Shown here: positions 35,165-47,086 of the stretch, piece after piece
Numbering within the stretch: the first letter of the stretch is position 1
Layout of the letters: every line of letters begins with the position of its first letter
Assembly: GCA_022393335.1 (NCBI GenBank)
Contig: JAJEKB010018970.1
Location: forward strand, 1-64,000
From: Macrotrachela quadricornifera
Taxonomy: Eukaryota; Rotifera; Eurotatoria; Philodinida; Philodinidae
Direction of reading: 5' to 3'
DNA length: 64,000 nt
The notes under the pieces: generated by a model
The model's input: the letters and a program-made list of their open reading frames with translations, nothing else
What the model was told of the DNA's origin: nothing
Database searches by the model: none
Translations under genes and position numbers: made by a program

Positions 35165-36482
35165 TATCATATAAATCGAACTAGTAAGAGAGGCATTGTT
35201 TAACTATTTCAATTAAGCGATATCTTATGACTATTGTTTCTTTACTTTTCGACATTTTTCCTCCTTTTCTTCTATATTTCTCTTTTCTACATTTGTCCTT
35301 TCTTCCAATTTCCATCATACTTACAGAACACAGTGTGGAAGATTGCTTCAAGATTATAAATTTTTATTTTGATGTTGTGAGATGGTCGCGAATATATAAC
35401 ATGTATCGAGTGTGTTTGAAATAGAAAGAAAATTTATATATATATATATGCAAATCCAAAGGACAAAATAGAAATAAAAGTAAAAAGTCAACACACTAAG
35501 CAATGCATACACAGTAAGTAGGACATCAGTATTCTTTTTCATGGGTAGACCTACTTTTTTCTTTTCTATACACTGTGAGAACGCAACTTACGTTCGAGAC
35601 GTTTCGATCTAGGAGAAGCAATTGAAGAGAATCTATGTTGGAGAGAAATAAAAAACATGTAGAAAAAGATACATTTTTTTGCAGGTAATAATGTACTTCT
35701 AATTTAAGTCATTGCTCATTATTTTAAAAATGTTTCACATACAGAAATGCAGAAATTTTTGGCTTCATTGAATGATGTAAAACTGAACTAATTATTTTGA
35801 CAAATAATTAAGTAAGTATCTATAATTTGAAGTTGATAATGGCTTTCATATTGTTGATTTTGTATTTTATAAGTATCCACATAAATAATTAATAACGTAT
35901 GTTTTTGCTTCCTGTATAATTTCAGATTGTTTCTTTTTAAATTCAATAGCAATAAATATGAACAAGATTATTCACATTATAGATAAAGCTCAATATAGTT
36001 TCAGCGTCTTGAATCCATCTGAAATTGTCTATGAGATCATATATACCAAAGATGGGATTGGCTGAACTTTTTCTTTAACCGAACCGAATGCAATCGATTG
36101 AGTTTTTAAAATATTCACAGCCAAACCGGGCCCCTCTCTAGATCCCAATGCATGGTAATCTCAATTAATTTACGAAGTTTATGGAAGCATTAAACACAAG
36201 TCATATGGATTGACTTGGTATGGAAACGTTACCTAGTTCAATGCAACATACATTTAGTTCTTCTTGTGTATAGCATCTCATACCTCAACAGAACAGATCA
36301 ATCCTCATATCAGTCTAACAGTATATTTTCGTTAAAAGCAATAGATATCATACGAGAGATGCTAGATCCATTTATGTGCAAGACTTTTTTGATGATGATA
36401 GATAGCAGTTTAAAATTATTTAGTATTAGTTCCTTGTCGAACTCTGCTAATTGTATACACCCTTCAAATAATCTTATCTATA
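35165..36482. other. Gene-free stretch between Helitrons
   Basis: AT-rich, with a (TA)n run near 35435. The frame starting at 36215 runs into the Helitron and is not a gene. No other structure stands out. Confidence 0.4.
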
Positions 36483-38460
36483 TCTATATATATAAAGAAG
36501 AATGTCTGTCTGTCTGTTTGTTTGTTTGTTTGTTCGCTATGCATTCAATCTCTGTAAAAGCTACGACCACCAAACTTTCCATGGTGCCTCCCCAGGCCCA
36601 GAGGAAGGTCACAGCGGGGTCACCCACCGAGGGTGTGCGTTTGGATGTGTGGGTGTGGGTGGAATCTCACCCAGATAGTATTGTCTTAACTAACACTACC
36701 AAACTTTCCGTGGTGGTTTGCTGAGTCCACTGGTGGTTTTATAGAGTGATGTTACCATTAATACGAGTAGTATGATAGTGTTTGGGTGAAATTTCACCCA
36801 AATTATATGGTAATGAAATTTGCACGAATTTTTTTCAGAAATTTAGCAAATTTTGTTATGATTCTAAGATGAATTATCTTGAGGCTGAGGGTGTGGGTGT
36901 GGGTGAAATCTCAGCGAGATAGTAGTGTCTTAGCTAACAGTACCAAACTTTCCACGGTGCTTTTCTGAGTGAAGCGGTAGTTTTATAGCGTGTTGTTATC
37001 ATGAGTGGGGGTAGGATGGGGGTGTTTGGGTGAAATTTCACCCATGCCATATGGTAATGAAATTTACATGAATTTTCAGATAATTAGCGAATTTGTTATG
37101 ATTCTAAGATGAATCATTTTGTAACGATGGTTCTTTGGTTTAAATATGAAAATCGAATGTTTCTTATAGGTTATAAGAGAAAAAAATGTATACAAGCGTT
37201 TCCTTGATTCACAATGATGACGTATCTATATATTTAAGGAAGAACATTTGTCTGTTTGCTATGCATTCAGCCCGTTCGATAGCTAGCGTCACAAAAGTTT
37301 CCACACTACTTCCTTAGATTCTGAGGAATGTTATCGTGAGGTTGGAACCACCAAACGGGGTGCGTGGAAGGGGCTGGGTGAATTTTCATCGCGATCAATA
37401 CAGATCGAGATTTTATGAGTCTGTTCCCTATGTATTCAGTCATCGCGAGAGATAGGGTCACAGAACTATCCGCATCAGTTCCTTGAGTGCTAAGGAAAGT
37501 CAGCTGAGTGATTGGCGGTGAGAAAGGGAGGCGTGCGTGAAACTTCATCCAAGTCGTAAGAGACCGTAATTTTAGTCACTTTCTAATCAAATGACGCAGT
37601 TCAATGTGAATTTGAGAGTGATCGTGTCAAGAGTGGATGCGAGTGAGTATGTCAGCTTGAGTCTGATGAGAAGAGTCCTGTTGAAAATGCCTGATGCACG
37701 ATGGGAAATGGTCTGTGAAAGATACCTTAAGCACGGCGGGAAAAGCTTTGTGAAAGATGCTCCATGCACGACGGGAAAAGTTCTGTGAAAGATGCTCCAC
37801 GCACGGTGGGAAAAGCTCTGAAAAATACCCCCCACGCACAGAAGAATAAGCTCTGAAAAATTCCTCAAGCACGGCGGAAAAGGCTTTGCGAAAGATATTC
37901 CATGCACGGTGGGAAAAGCTATGTGAAAGACACCCAAAGCACGGCGGGAAAAGCTCTGTGAAAGATACCTCAAGCACGGCGGGAAAAGCTCGGAAAAATA
38001 CCCCACGCACAGCAGGATAAGCTCTGAAAAATTTCTGAAGCAGGTGGGAAAAGCTTTGTGAAAGACATTCCACGTACGACGGGAAAAGTTCTGCGAAAGA
38101 TACACATGCACGGTGGGAAAAGCTCTATAAAAGATACCCCATGCACGGCGGGAAAAGCTCTGTAGCAGAGGTTCCAGGTACAGTGAAAAAAATCCTGTGA
38201 AAGAGGTATCACGTACGGCGAGAAGAGTCCAATGGCGAACTCCTAACGCATAGCAGGAACAATCCTGTTAAAGATGCCTGACGCATGCCGGTAAAAGTCC
38301 GGTCCAAGAGGTTTCAGATGTAACGCGAAAATTTCTGTTACAGATGGTTCACCCACAGGGGAAACAGTCCTATAAAAGACGTGTTACGTACAGCAGAAAA
38401 AGGCGGATTGAAGATGCAAAACTTCAACCATGTTCTCTTTGCAGCGGGTACCTCCGCTAG
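36483..38460 (+). mobile_element. Second Helitron of the same family, with internal minisatellite
   Basis: Starts TCTATATATATAAAGAAG after an A at 36482 and ends ...GCGGGTACCTCCGCTAG at 38460 before T. A diverged start-like block (TCTATATATTTAAGGAAG) sits near 37206, so two copies may be fused here too. It shares with the Helitron at 32430 the CTAGCGTCAC.AA.TTT.CA and GTGTGGGTG blocks. It has no coding capacity; its 3' half is the tandem repeat listed separately. Confidence 0.65.
37640..38400. repeat. Minisatellite, about 35-bp unit, about 20 copies
   Basis: Units of the form GCACGGYGGGAAAAGCTCTG followed by a TGAAAGATACC-type tail repeat with substitutions and small length changes. The minus strand stays open through many units, giving a spurious repetitive frame of up to 174 codons in one phase and overlapping frames in others. 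Openness in several phases argues against coding. Confidence 0.85.
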
Positions 38461-38569
38461 TTTTTTATAAAGCCAGTCTTGATTTATTTCTTTTTTTATA
38501 TTGTAATAGAACGAAAAATGATAAATTATATATATTTGACTATATTACAGTTCAAAGGAGAAGCAAACT

Positions 38570-41500
38570 TTATTGTATTGATGGGATAATATGTCGTCGT
38601 CGTTTTTCATATTGATATAATTTCACAATTAATAAAGTAAACCATCGAGAAATAATCAATAAACCTCCGTACAGTCCAATAAGTGATGTAATGATATCAA
38701 TTATATCACCATAACCACTATATGAATAACTACATAATGATGGAGAACATTCATTAAAATATTGTTCATATGAAATATTTATTGGATATTTTTCAAGCAT
38801 CAGTTCTTCAAGAATTAATTCAACAGTCGAGTTTATATTAAAATGACTCGAAATAAGAGAAGAAGAATTTAATGCTTTGAAAGTATTACTTGCATCAATA
38901 CATTGTTGATCATAAAAACATTGAAGTGTTGATTGTAAAAGACTTTCTAATGGATAACATCCTATCATCATATATTTCGATGCTTGACTACATTTAGATG
39001 ATATTCCACAATTACATTCTTCATAAACAACTGGTTCCGTGTGAGCATAATCTCTACCATTTATAATTTTCACAGATTGATATTTCCAATTAGATGAATA
39101 CATATTCATTAGCATATTAACTGATGTCATTTCACGTATTAGATTAACTATACTAAGAAATGATTGTGATGCTCTTAACTTAAAATCATCAATAGTTAAT
39201 TGAATTTGTTCATTTAATGTAGTGGATGATTGAAGTTGAGAATTAATGTAATCAGATGCAATAAATTGAGAAAAAGTATCATTAATAGTTTTGTTCGAAA
39301 GTTGACACAATGAGATTAATAATTGAAATTGTCCAAGAGAATGCTTATCTTTTTTATAAATATACATAATCCATTCATTCGACATAAAATTAGTTGAACA
39401 AATTGGATGAAAATTTGCTTTTATTGTAAGAAATGTTCCATATTGAAATGAAATGTCTGAACAAGAACATTCAAGTGATTGAGAATATTTTTTGAATAAT
39501 TTTTCATAAACAATGAAAGAAGGCTTTGAAACGTCTACTGTGATGATTTGTTGATTAAGAAAAGAGATAAGATAGAGTATAATAAATATAATCATCAATA
39601 ATAGAAAATGTAATCGATTTGTTAGTTTTTGTTCATTATCACAGATAAAAATATTTTTCATCAACTGTATTATAGAAGAAATCGTTCGAATTTGTATTAA
39701 ATTTTCAATTAATCGAATGAGAATTAAAATTAAAATTTTTAATCCAGTTGATAATCCACCTAAAATACCAATTACTGCTAAGATAATAATGAGAAGTTGA
39801 GATCGATTAGTATATTCATATGTACATGATGCTGGTGCACATGCATTATAATATGAACTAAAAGAAACACTGTTAATCCATGTTTTAACCATTAGTTGAT
39901 TAACTATAGATTCAATCGTTTCGTTAATATCATAATTAAACATACTAAGTGTAGAAAAATCAGTAGATAAGTTTAAGTTTAGAAATTGAGCAGTAGTATC
40001 GAGTATTGAACCTAAACAAGCTTGATCATAAAAGCATGTTAATTTCGATTGTAATAATGCTTCTATTGGAAAGCAGCCAACAAAAAAATAGCGAATTCTG
40101 AATTGTGGTGCGTAGATTTGAATGCCAATACTCGGTTTATAGGAAGCTGTTGGTATTTGGCATGATCCAAACAGATCACAAGAACAATTCGAATAAGTTA
40201 ATGCTTGAACAATAACTTCACCTGTTGAAATATTCACATAATGATTAATATTAAACATATCATTGATTAGTTTATTTCCTTGATTTGTTTCTCGAATAAG
40301 TTGAATTGAACGTTGAAAACTATTTATTGTATTTAATTTCCAATCGTCAATCAGTGAATCAATTTGAGAATTAAATATTTGTTGATTAATCACTTGTGAA
40401 CTAATTAATTGTGTTTGATAAAACACGTCGAGTGCACCATTCACCGTTTGTTCGGCATACTTGCAGAATGTTGCCAATATAAAAAAATAAGTACTGGGAT
40501 TAATTCGATACGAAGTATATCCACTATAGAGCAACCAAATTTCTGACATCATATCAGTCCATTTAGTAGAAATAAAACTGCTTGAACATATTTGATGAAA
40601 TTTAGGTTTGATTGTAAGAAACTTTTCATGAGATACAGTCAAATGAGTACATGGACATGTCAGACTAGTAGAATGAATTTCTTTTAGATAAGTATATTCA
40701 AAGACAGTTGGTTTATTGATGGTTTGATAATAAATTTCTTTTTTTAATGATAAATATAAAGTTAAGATAACAAGTGCCTTGATAAGAATAATTATGTAAA
40801 TGCGAGTAGTAATACGTTGATAACGAACAAAAGAAACATTCTGTGATTGATTATCGAATAAGTTCAGTTCGATTAAAGACTGACGACAATTTTTAATCAA
40901 TTGACGAATTTTAATTGACACTAAAAATTAAAAATATTAAAAAATAATCTTATGAAACGATTTTTACATTCAACTCAATGAAACAGAACTATATTTATAC
41001 TTAGATGATCCATTACTTCATACTTACAAGGTATTTGCGGCTGGTTTTTCGGTAATTTTCGATTTCGTATAAATCGTACAAGCAATGGAATGATAATTCC
41101 TAAAATCATAGTTAATCCTCCAAGTAAACCAATAATTTTTGTAATGATATCAATCAAATTTCGTCTTGTCAGTTTTGAATAAGTACATGTCAAAGGTTGA
41201 CATTGATCAAAATATTTTTCATAAGATATATTATAAATCCATTCTTCTACCATAATATCATCAACAATGGATTGTATTGTTGTATTTGATTGAAACTTAG
41301 TCTTTTCATTGATTGACATGGCTGTAAACATCTCTTGTATTGATAAATATGAGAGAATCATATTTAAACATGTTTGATTATAGAAACACTCGAGAGTCGA
41401 TTGAAGAAGTGAATGAATTGTCGTACAACCTGCCCAAAGACCTGGGATCTTAAATAATAATATTGGTGCAGTTAATCTATATGTTGTGTAATCAATATCT

Positions 41501-42297
41501 TGCGAGTAAATTCCCAATATTTCTCGACAATTAAAATTAAAATTACACATGCATATGGAGCCATTTTCAGTTTTATATTCCCAATGGTAATATATCAATG
41601 ATGTTAGACTTTGAGTTGTAGAAATTGGTTTCCCCAAATAGAAGGTGCTTTGTAGTGCAGATACAAGCTGATTACCGAACATCATATCATTAATTAATTG
41701 TAATTGGGATTGAAAAATAAATGGTACTGTTAGTCGAAAATGTTCAATTGATGCTTCAGTGATGGATTTAAGATAATCTTGATAAAGTACTTTTGAACTA
41801 ATAAATGAAGTTGAATAGAAAGATAATAAACTATTCGAAACACTTTTTTCTGATAATCGACAAAGACTAGTAAGTGTTTGAAAATGTGCACTACCAGTTG
41901 TTCGAATATCTGATTTATAGTAAAGACTTGTATTTAAATTAGAAAACATTGTTTCAATCCATCGATTAGTGACAAAATCACTTGAACAAACTTGATGAAA
42001 TATTGGTTGAAGTGTAATAAATGTTCCATAGGAAAACGAAAGACGAGAACAAGGACATTCAGCAGTTGTAGGAAGTTTTTCAAATTCATCTTTAGTTGGA
42101 TAATGGATAGTTATTGTTGTTCTGATTAAGGTTAACCATAATCCAAAAGAAACACTAAGAAGAATCAAGATAAGGAGAGCGAGATAAACTCGAGTGATAA
42201 TTATATTGGAACGATGTTGATGAATATTTTCATTGGAATCACCTTTTGAATGAAAGAAATTTAGTTGACGTAGCTTTGATATCAAAGAAGATATCAT
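38570..42297 (-). CDS. Three-module, six-helix cysteine-rich membrane protein
   Basis: Exons 42297-41028 and 40920-38570 are joined across a 107-nt intron (40921-41027; GTAAGT donor, TTTTTAG acceptor). Splicing gives ...NQPQIPLSIKIRQ in frame and one protein of 1206 residues; the second frame has no ATG of its own at its start. Each of three modules (about 1-423, 424-825, 826-1206) repeats one plan. An N-terminal helix comes first, then C-x-C with ...F(L/I)T(I/L)...FH..CSS.F, a helical ectodomain, and a C-x-C/C block. A (P/H)(L/I)(E/H)(A/S)LLQS.L.CFY(D/N)Q.C motif, C.P..C.Y and a second helix with IIGLLGGL close each module. Both termini are probably cytosolic. The two-helix, Cys-rich loop layout recalls DEG/ENaC subunits, but I see no diagnostic channel motif; function is unknown. 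A broken paralogue lies at 22009-22601. Confidence 0.82.
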
Positions 42298-43349
42298 TGT
42301 TCAAATTAAGAAAAAGAAAGAAATGAGTGAAGAATGAAATTTTTTTAAAGTTTTTTTTTGTTCGACAGACTGTTAAGTTAGAGTTATATATTCCTGTTTG
42401 CATTCTACTTAAAAACATGATTTGAGCTATTACATGGAAAATAAATGAATTTCCGGTATACTTCTAAAAAGTATTTTCACATTCAACTTGTTCAATCAGG
42501 ACAAAAAACTAAAGTATAATGAAGCAGAAAGAAAATGACAGAAAATGTATCGTATTTACTGTAAGTGTTATCTAAACTGGTTGGTTCAAGATCAAATCAG
42601 ATCCAAATGATTATGTTTTGTGGTCATATCGTTTAGATTTTTTCTGAATAGACCTTGGAATGATAAAGAAACGAAACATTGTTTATCTATATGTTGAAGA
42701 GCTAACGTAATATGAAACTTTTATTGTATTTTTTTGTTTCTTATAGTTAGAGGAAATTATGATGCACGCTTAATTATTTGCTGATGAAAAAGAGAAAGTC
42801 AGGTTTTTTTTAAATTGCTGACAATTTAAGCTATAATTACGTGTTTATTCGAGAAGAAAAATGTTTCTTTTTCATAATTAAAGGTTGTCTAGTATATTGT
42901 TTTCTGTGTATAGAACCGCTATATTTTAAAAGCAAAATGACTAGAAAAACATTTTCTTTTTCGTCAGTTAGAAAGTTATGTATAATATCCCCAGTCGACT
43001 CTCATCCACGAAGTCACCGGTGACTTTCTTAAAAAATACGAACACCCTGGTGAATCCCTAAAGATAATAACTCCTCAGAGGAGTTCTTGGGGAGGAGGGG
43101 GAGAAATACATACTCCCTCTAGAAGATTATTTTTATTTAGATTTTTTTTACAAAATGCAGAAATATTGAACTCATAACATATTTCCATGGTATTTTCACT
43201 CGAATTTTCCAATTCAAGAATATCATTTGAGGCTTGACAGATACATAGATAGGTATTCTCTGATGGCTTCAATCATTTATTATACAGAATAACATTACTT
43301 ATTTCTCTTGATTGTTGATGCCTGATTTTCACGTAGTAGTCAGCAAAAT
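42298..43349. other. Intergenic, 5' flank of the three-module gene
   Basis: AT-rich DNA with no supported gene. Near 43071 AACTCCTCAGAGGAGTT is a small near-palindrome. Confidence 0.4.
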
Positions 43350-43510
43350 GCATTCGGACATTGCAGTCAGATCCTTTGTTTTCCTTAAACTTGCAATCAG
43401 TGAATTTGCGCTTGATTTGACTTGTTAACCGTTGTTTCGTACTAAGTTTCAGGTTCTCAAATGGTGCGCCAAGGAATAAAGATCTCACAAGAATTTCACG
43501 AAACTTCAAG
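43350..43510 (-). mobile_element. Fragment related to the 13.3-kb piggyBac-like copy
   Basis: Shares with 13650-13800 a block containing TTTGCGCTTGATTTGACTTG and TTTCACGAAACT. The minus strand reads KFREILVRSLFLGAPFENL and TSQIKRKFTDCKF. It is probably the C-terminal piece of the same transposase family. No termini were found. Confidence 0.42.
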
Positions 43511-44080
43511 CCAGCTCAGTTAATTGGGTATCCAATCTTGACTGGGTACTGACCTAAACTGAACTATAGGTCAGTGAATAATAAATACTTTCTTTTTCTC
43601 CAATATATTGTAATTATTGAGATGTGAGACTGCTGAAGTATCCATGCTACATATGATATTTATTTGTTTAATGATTCTTATATTACTATATGCTCATTTG
43701 TTGCTATCTGCCAAAATAATGTATCACTCACTATATGTTAGTTAGACTTTTATAAGGCACCCGATAGCAACAATTCGTTTATATAATTATCTGTTAACTA
43801 TTTCTTGTCACTATTGATAGTTATTAAAAATGATAAGTCTATATCATCATATTTTACAGAGTACGTTATTTCTTAAATGACTATCTAAAAAAAAAAGTTT
43901 AGCGACTAAAAATTCGTAGTATCAGTTATTGCTATTCATGTTTATTTACATAAATGTCATTTTCAAATAATACTGATATCTTCATAGAAAATAGTAAGCG
44001 GTGCAATTAGAGAGTCATCTCTTTATTCAAAATGAAAGCATGTTAAATCAGAATTTTATGTCCATAAACATTTTTCGAAT
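43511..44080. other. AT-rich spacer, no gene seen
   Basis: Nothing supported beyond AT-rich sequence. Confidence 0.35.
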
Positions 44081-44084
44081 AACT

Positions 44085-44405
44085 TTTTATGGCGGTGCCA
44101 TAGAGGAGATGAAAACGCATCGAATCACACATAGAAAGTTTTTTTTTGAACTACCTTTCTGAAGGTTTTACTTGAAACTTCAAGAAAACATCAGAGATAC
44201 AATTTATCACCCCATTTTTCCAACAAAATAATCGAAAAATTCAAGTTTCTGTGGGACTTTGATAGAAAAATCCTGTTTTTTTAACGAAGTAGAAAAAAAG
44301 AATTCGTTGAAAACATTCGACTAAAATCTCTAGAAAAGTAGTTTGAAAAAGCTTTCTTTATGTGATTCGATGCATTTTCATCTCCTCTTTCCAACGGTAA
44401 TAGTC
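44085..44405. mobile_element. Inverted-repeat element, about 320 bp
   Basis: GAGGAGATGAAAACGCATCG at about 44104 pairs with CGATGCATTTTCATCTCCTC at about 44368 on the opposite strand, and the arms continue through ATAGAAAG/CTTTCTTTATG. An outer TTTTTCGAATAACTTTTTA recalls the element at 26789-27373. It is non-coding. Confidence 0.6.
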
Positions 44406-46821
44406 CCTAATCTCTATCCATCTAATCAGGATGCCATATTATTTGTTATTTCTAGTCGCTAAAAAGTAACTTATAAATAAGAATAAAGATAGATAAAACT
44501 GACTAGAACTGTCCAAGAATATCTTTATCAATGAGCAGAAAAATGTGAGCATAATTAAGAAAATTACTACGTGACTGTGATGTTAATATTATTATCATCC
44601 TTGAAAATTTAATAAAGAACACTCATGACAACAGAATGCTCAGTTTTTCTGTGACTAATATTAAGATTCTTACTCGACGACTGTATTTGGTACACTATTA
44701 CAAAAGAATATAACTTAATATAATAATATATTAAAAAGTACACACCCAGTCCACCAATCAGGACTGAGACTGGTGCATGTCTAGTACCAAGGTTAATATT
44801 ATTTAATCTCATTTTTAACAATTGATAGAGTAGAATTTCTCTTTAAGTTTCTTGAGATCAACTCGTTTGCTTCAATTTAATTCATCTAACAAAATCATAT
44901 TCGTCTTTGCCTATCGATTCAATATAAAAAAAAAACATGAAAAAAGAATTCTCAACTTTTCAGTATTTTATATAGAGTCAATCGTAAAATTACATCAAGA
45001 ATAAAATGAAAACTTAACGTTAAACATAGTATATTAAATAATTCTACAAAATATTCAAATCTCCAACATTCAGACGAGTACGAACAATCGTACAGTAGCG
45101 GATGGAAGTGATGATGATAAAACTAATAAATATTAGTTTGTACCGTAAAGACTGGACGATGTCTATGCAATCTTCGTACATTCTCTAAATAAATATCGAA
45201 TAAAATTAAATCGCACTAGTTTTCAATATTTGGCTTTCGACTTTTGAATTCGCGGCTATTCTAGACCATCAAGCTGAAAATATAATTCATTTTGTTCATA
45301 TGTAACTTGGAAAGACCGGTCATTGCAATCATTTATGCTTTATCATACATCAAAGAGTTTGACGATATAGAATTTTGTAAGCAAGGTATTTTGAAAAAGT
45401 GAACTTATTCTAAGTCATAGAACTACTTTTCTCGAAAATTTGACTTCAATTCTAGACTGATTATAAACGAATATAAAAAACGTTCTCAATTGTTAGCATT
45501 TTTCAGTCCATGTTTCCACTACAAGACTATTATGAAACAATCTCTATTATTGTGAAAACAACGTCAATTATTAGTCTGATGCAACTATAAAAATATGTAG
45601 TCTAATATTAAAGTTAAACTTTAAAACTTGTTTTTTCATCAAATCATCAATAGCATCTTTATATGAATTGGAAGACCTTTTGCTGATTTTATATAATAAT
45701 TTCAAAAGAGGAAACATCAATCTTATCATTTTTTGTAAATAAATTCTCCCTTTATTAAAAAAGCCAGGCAATAAATAGTATAAATTTTGCTCAACACCAG
45801 TTACTGAAAGAGAGATATATCAAGATTGACATCAAACCAAGATTCTCATTTCAAGTTCGGTTTAAGTGAATATTGATCTTCGCGAAAAGGGAACAGCTAT
45901 TCTACCCTAGTGAAACATCTTACAACGAATATCTGTTGTTTGGACCTAAGATCTTGATCTTGAAATCGTTACTTAATAATACTTTCAAAAACGATTTTGC
46001 TGCTTGTTAGAATTAGATTTTATTTAAGGCAATCAGTTTTACTTAATTAAAAGAAATCAATTAATCAGAAGATATTCTTATTGTTATGTATTTTCTATTT
46101 CATGTTCAAATTTTCAGATGAAATTCATCTTTAGAGATATGGAAAACATATAGTTTGATTATCGTAATTGCATGAACATAAAACTATTTAGTATTGAATT
46201 TAAGATAAGAACAAATACTAAATATTCATTATGAGAACAATTCTATTAATATATTTTAACAAGTGAACATTTATTAGAACAAATTCGAATAAATGAAAAA
46301 TATCCATACTATGAAATTCATATTTTTTAATATCTCTTTATGTATATAATGTGTTTCTCGATTGATTTTTGTACATTTTATGTGAAAAAAGTTTTCGACT
46401 TTGTTAAAAGTCTAATATTCTTAAATCTATCTTTTTATATTTTATCATATTCTGTGAACTATATATTATTATTATTTTTGTGTTTAATATTGAATCATTT
46501 TGTAATGTTTTTATTTGAAATAGAAGAATTTAAAATAAAATTTAATTCTATTCGATTGTTTTCAACAATTGTATTGTCTAATAAATTTATTTTGTTTATC
46601 GAATATTAGATAAATGAAATAAATAAATGATGAACTATTGATTGAATAAAAATCGTGACCTTTTTTTGTTTAACATGACACATTTTCATTTATTTCTATT
46701 CGATAAATTTATGTTAAAAAATTATATGAACATTGTTAATCTATTTAACGGTCATTCGAATTCATTGGTTCATTCAAGTGTATATATATACACGAGAAAA
46801 TTCATTCATATTACATTAAAA
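44406..46821. other. AT-rich gene-free stretch
   Basis: No gene supported. Frames at 45571-45771 and 46340-46609 are Phe/Ile/Leu-rich and fit AT-rich chance. The last part is the promoter side of the small peptide gene, with a TATATATATACAC run at about 46781-46793, some 30 bp before the ATG at 46822. Confidence 0.4.
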
Positions 46822-47086
46822 ATGAAAAATCAATTGTTGATCGTTATTCTCTGTTTAGTATTCTTATATGTTACATATTCTGCTGATGTTCCACTAAATC
46901 AAGGTAAGATTTATTTCATTTTTATTTTTTATAATGTTTTTTTTATTTAAATTAGATAAAAATATCTTTAAAATGGATAATATTAAAAATGAAAATCAAT
47001 CTTTACCTCTGGTTCGTCAACGTCGAGCTCAACGATATGGATGTTCATTGGTTTGTCTTCAAAAAGTCAATCGTTGTTTGTGTTAG
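46822..47086 (+). CDS. Small secreted cysteine-rich prepropeptide
   Basis: Two exons, 46822-46903 and 46956-47086, with a 52-nt intron (GTAAGA..AAATTAG) give 70 residues. Residues 1-20 are a clear signal peptide (MKNQLLIVILCLVFLYVTYS). An acidic and Asn-rich propeptide follows to residue 47, then a furin-like site R48-Q-R-R51. The predicted mature peptide is 19 residues, cationic, with four cysteines at 57, 61, 68 and 70, that is C-x3-C-x6-C-x-C at the very C-terminus. That spacing is the core of cysteine-stabilised helix folds (C-x3-C paired with C-x-C). An AATAAA follows at 47179-47184. It could be a host-defence peptide, a signalling peptide or a venom-like effector; I cannot choose between these. 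I recognise no close relative. Confidence 0.72.

Noticed and set aside
35430..35452. (TA)n run as a possible regulatory site
   Set aside because: Simple dinucleotide repeat with no gene beside it.
36215..36724. 169-codon plus-strand frame
   Set aside because: It crosses the Helitron 5' end and its TA and TGTTTG repeats; coding character is lost at the junction.
37587..38212. Overlapping minus-strand frames rich in FSRR/FPPCL repeats, up to 174 codons
   Set aside because: They come from a 35-bp minisatellite and are open in more than one phase; no start context, signal or domain.
45571..45771. Minus-strand frame with a basic KRSSN stretch resembling a neuropeptide
   Set aside because: No convincing signal peptide or amidation/cleavage series, and no neighbouring exons.
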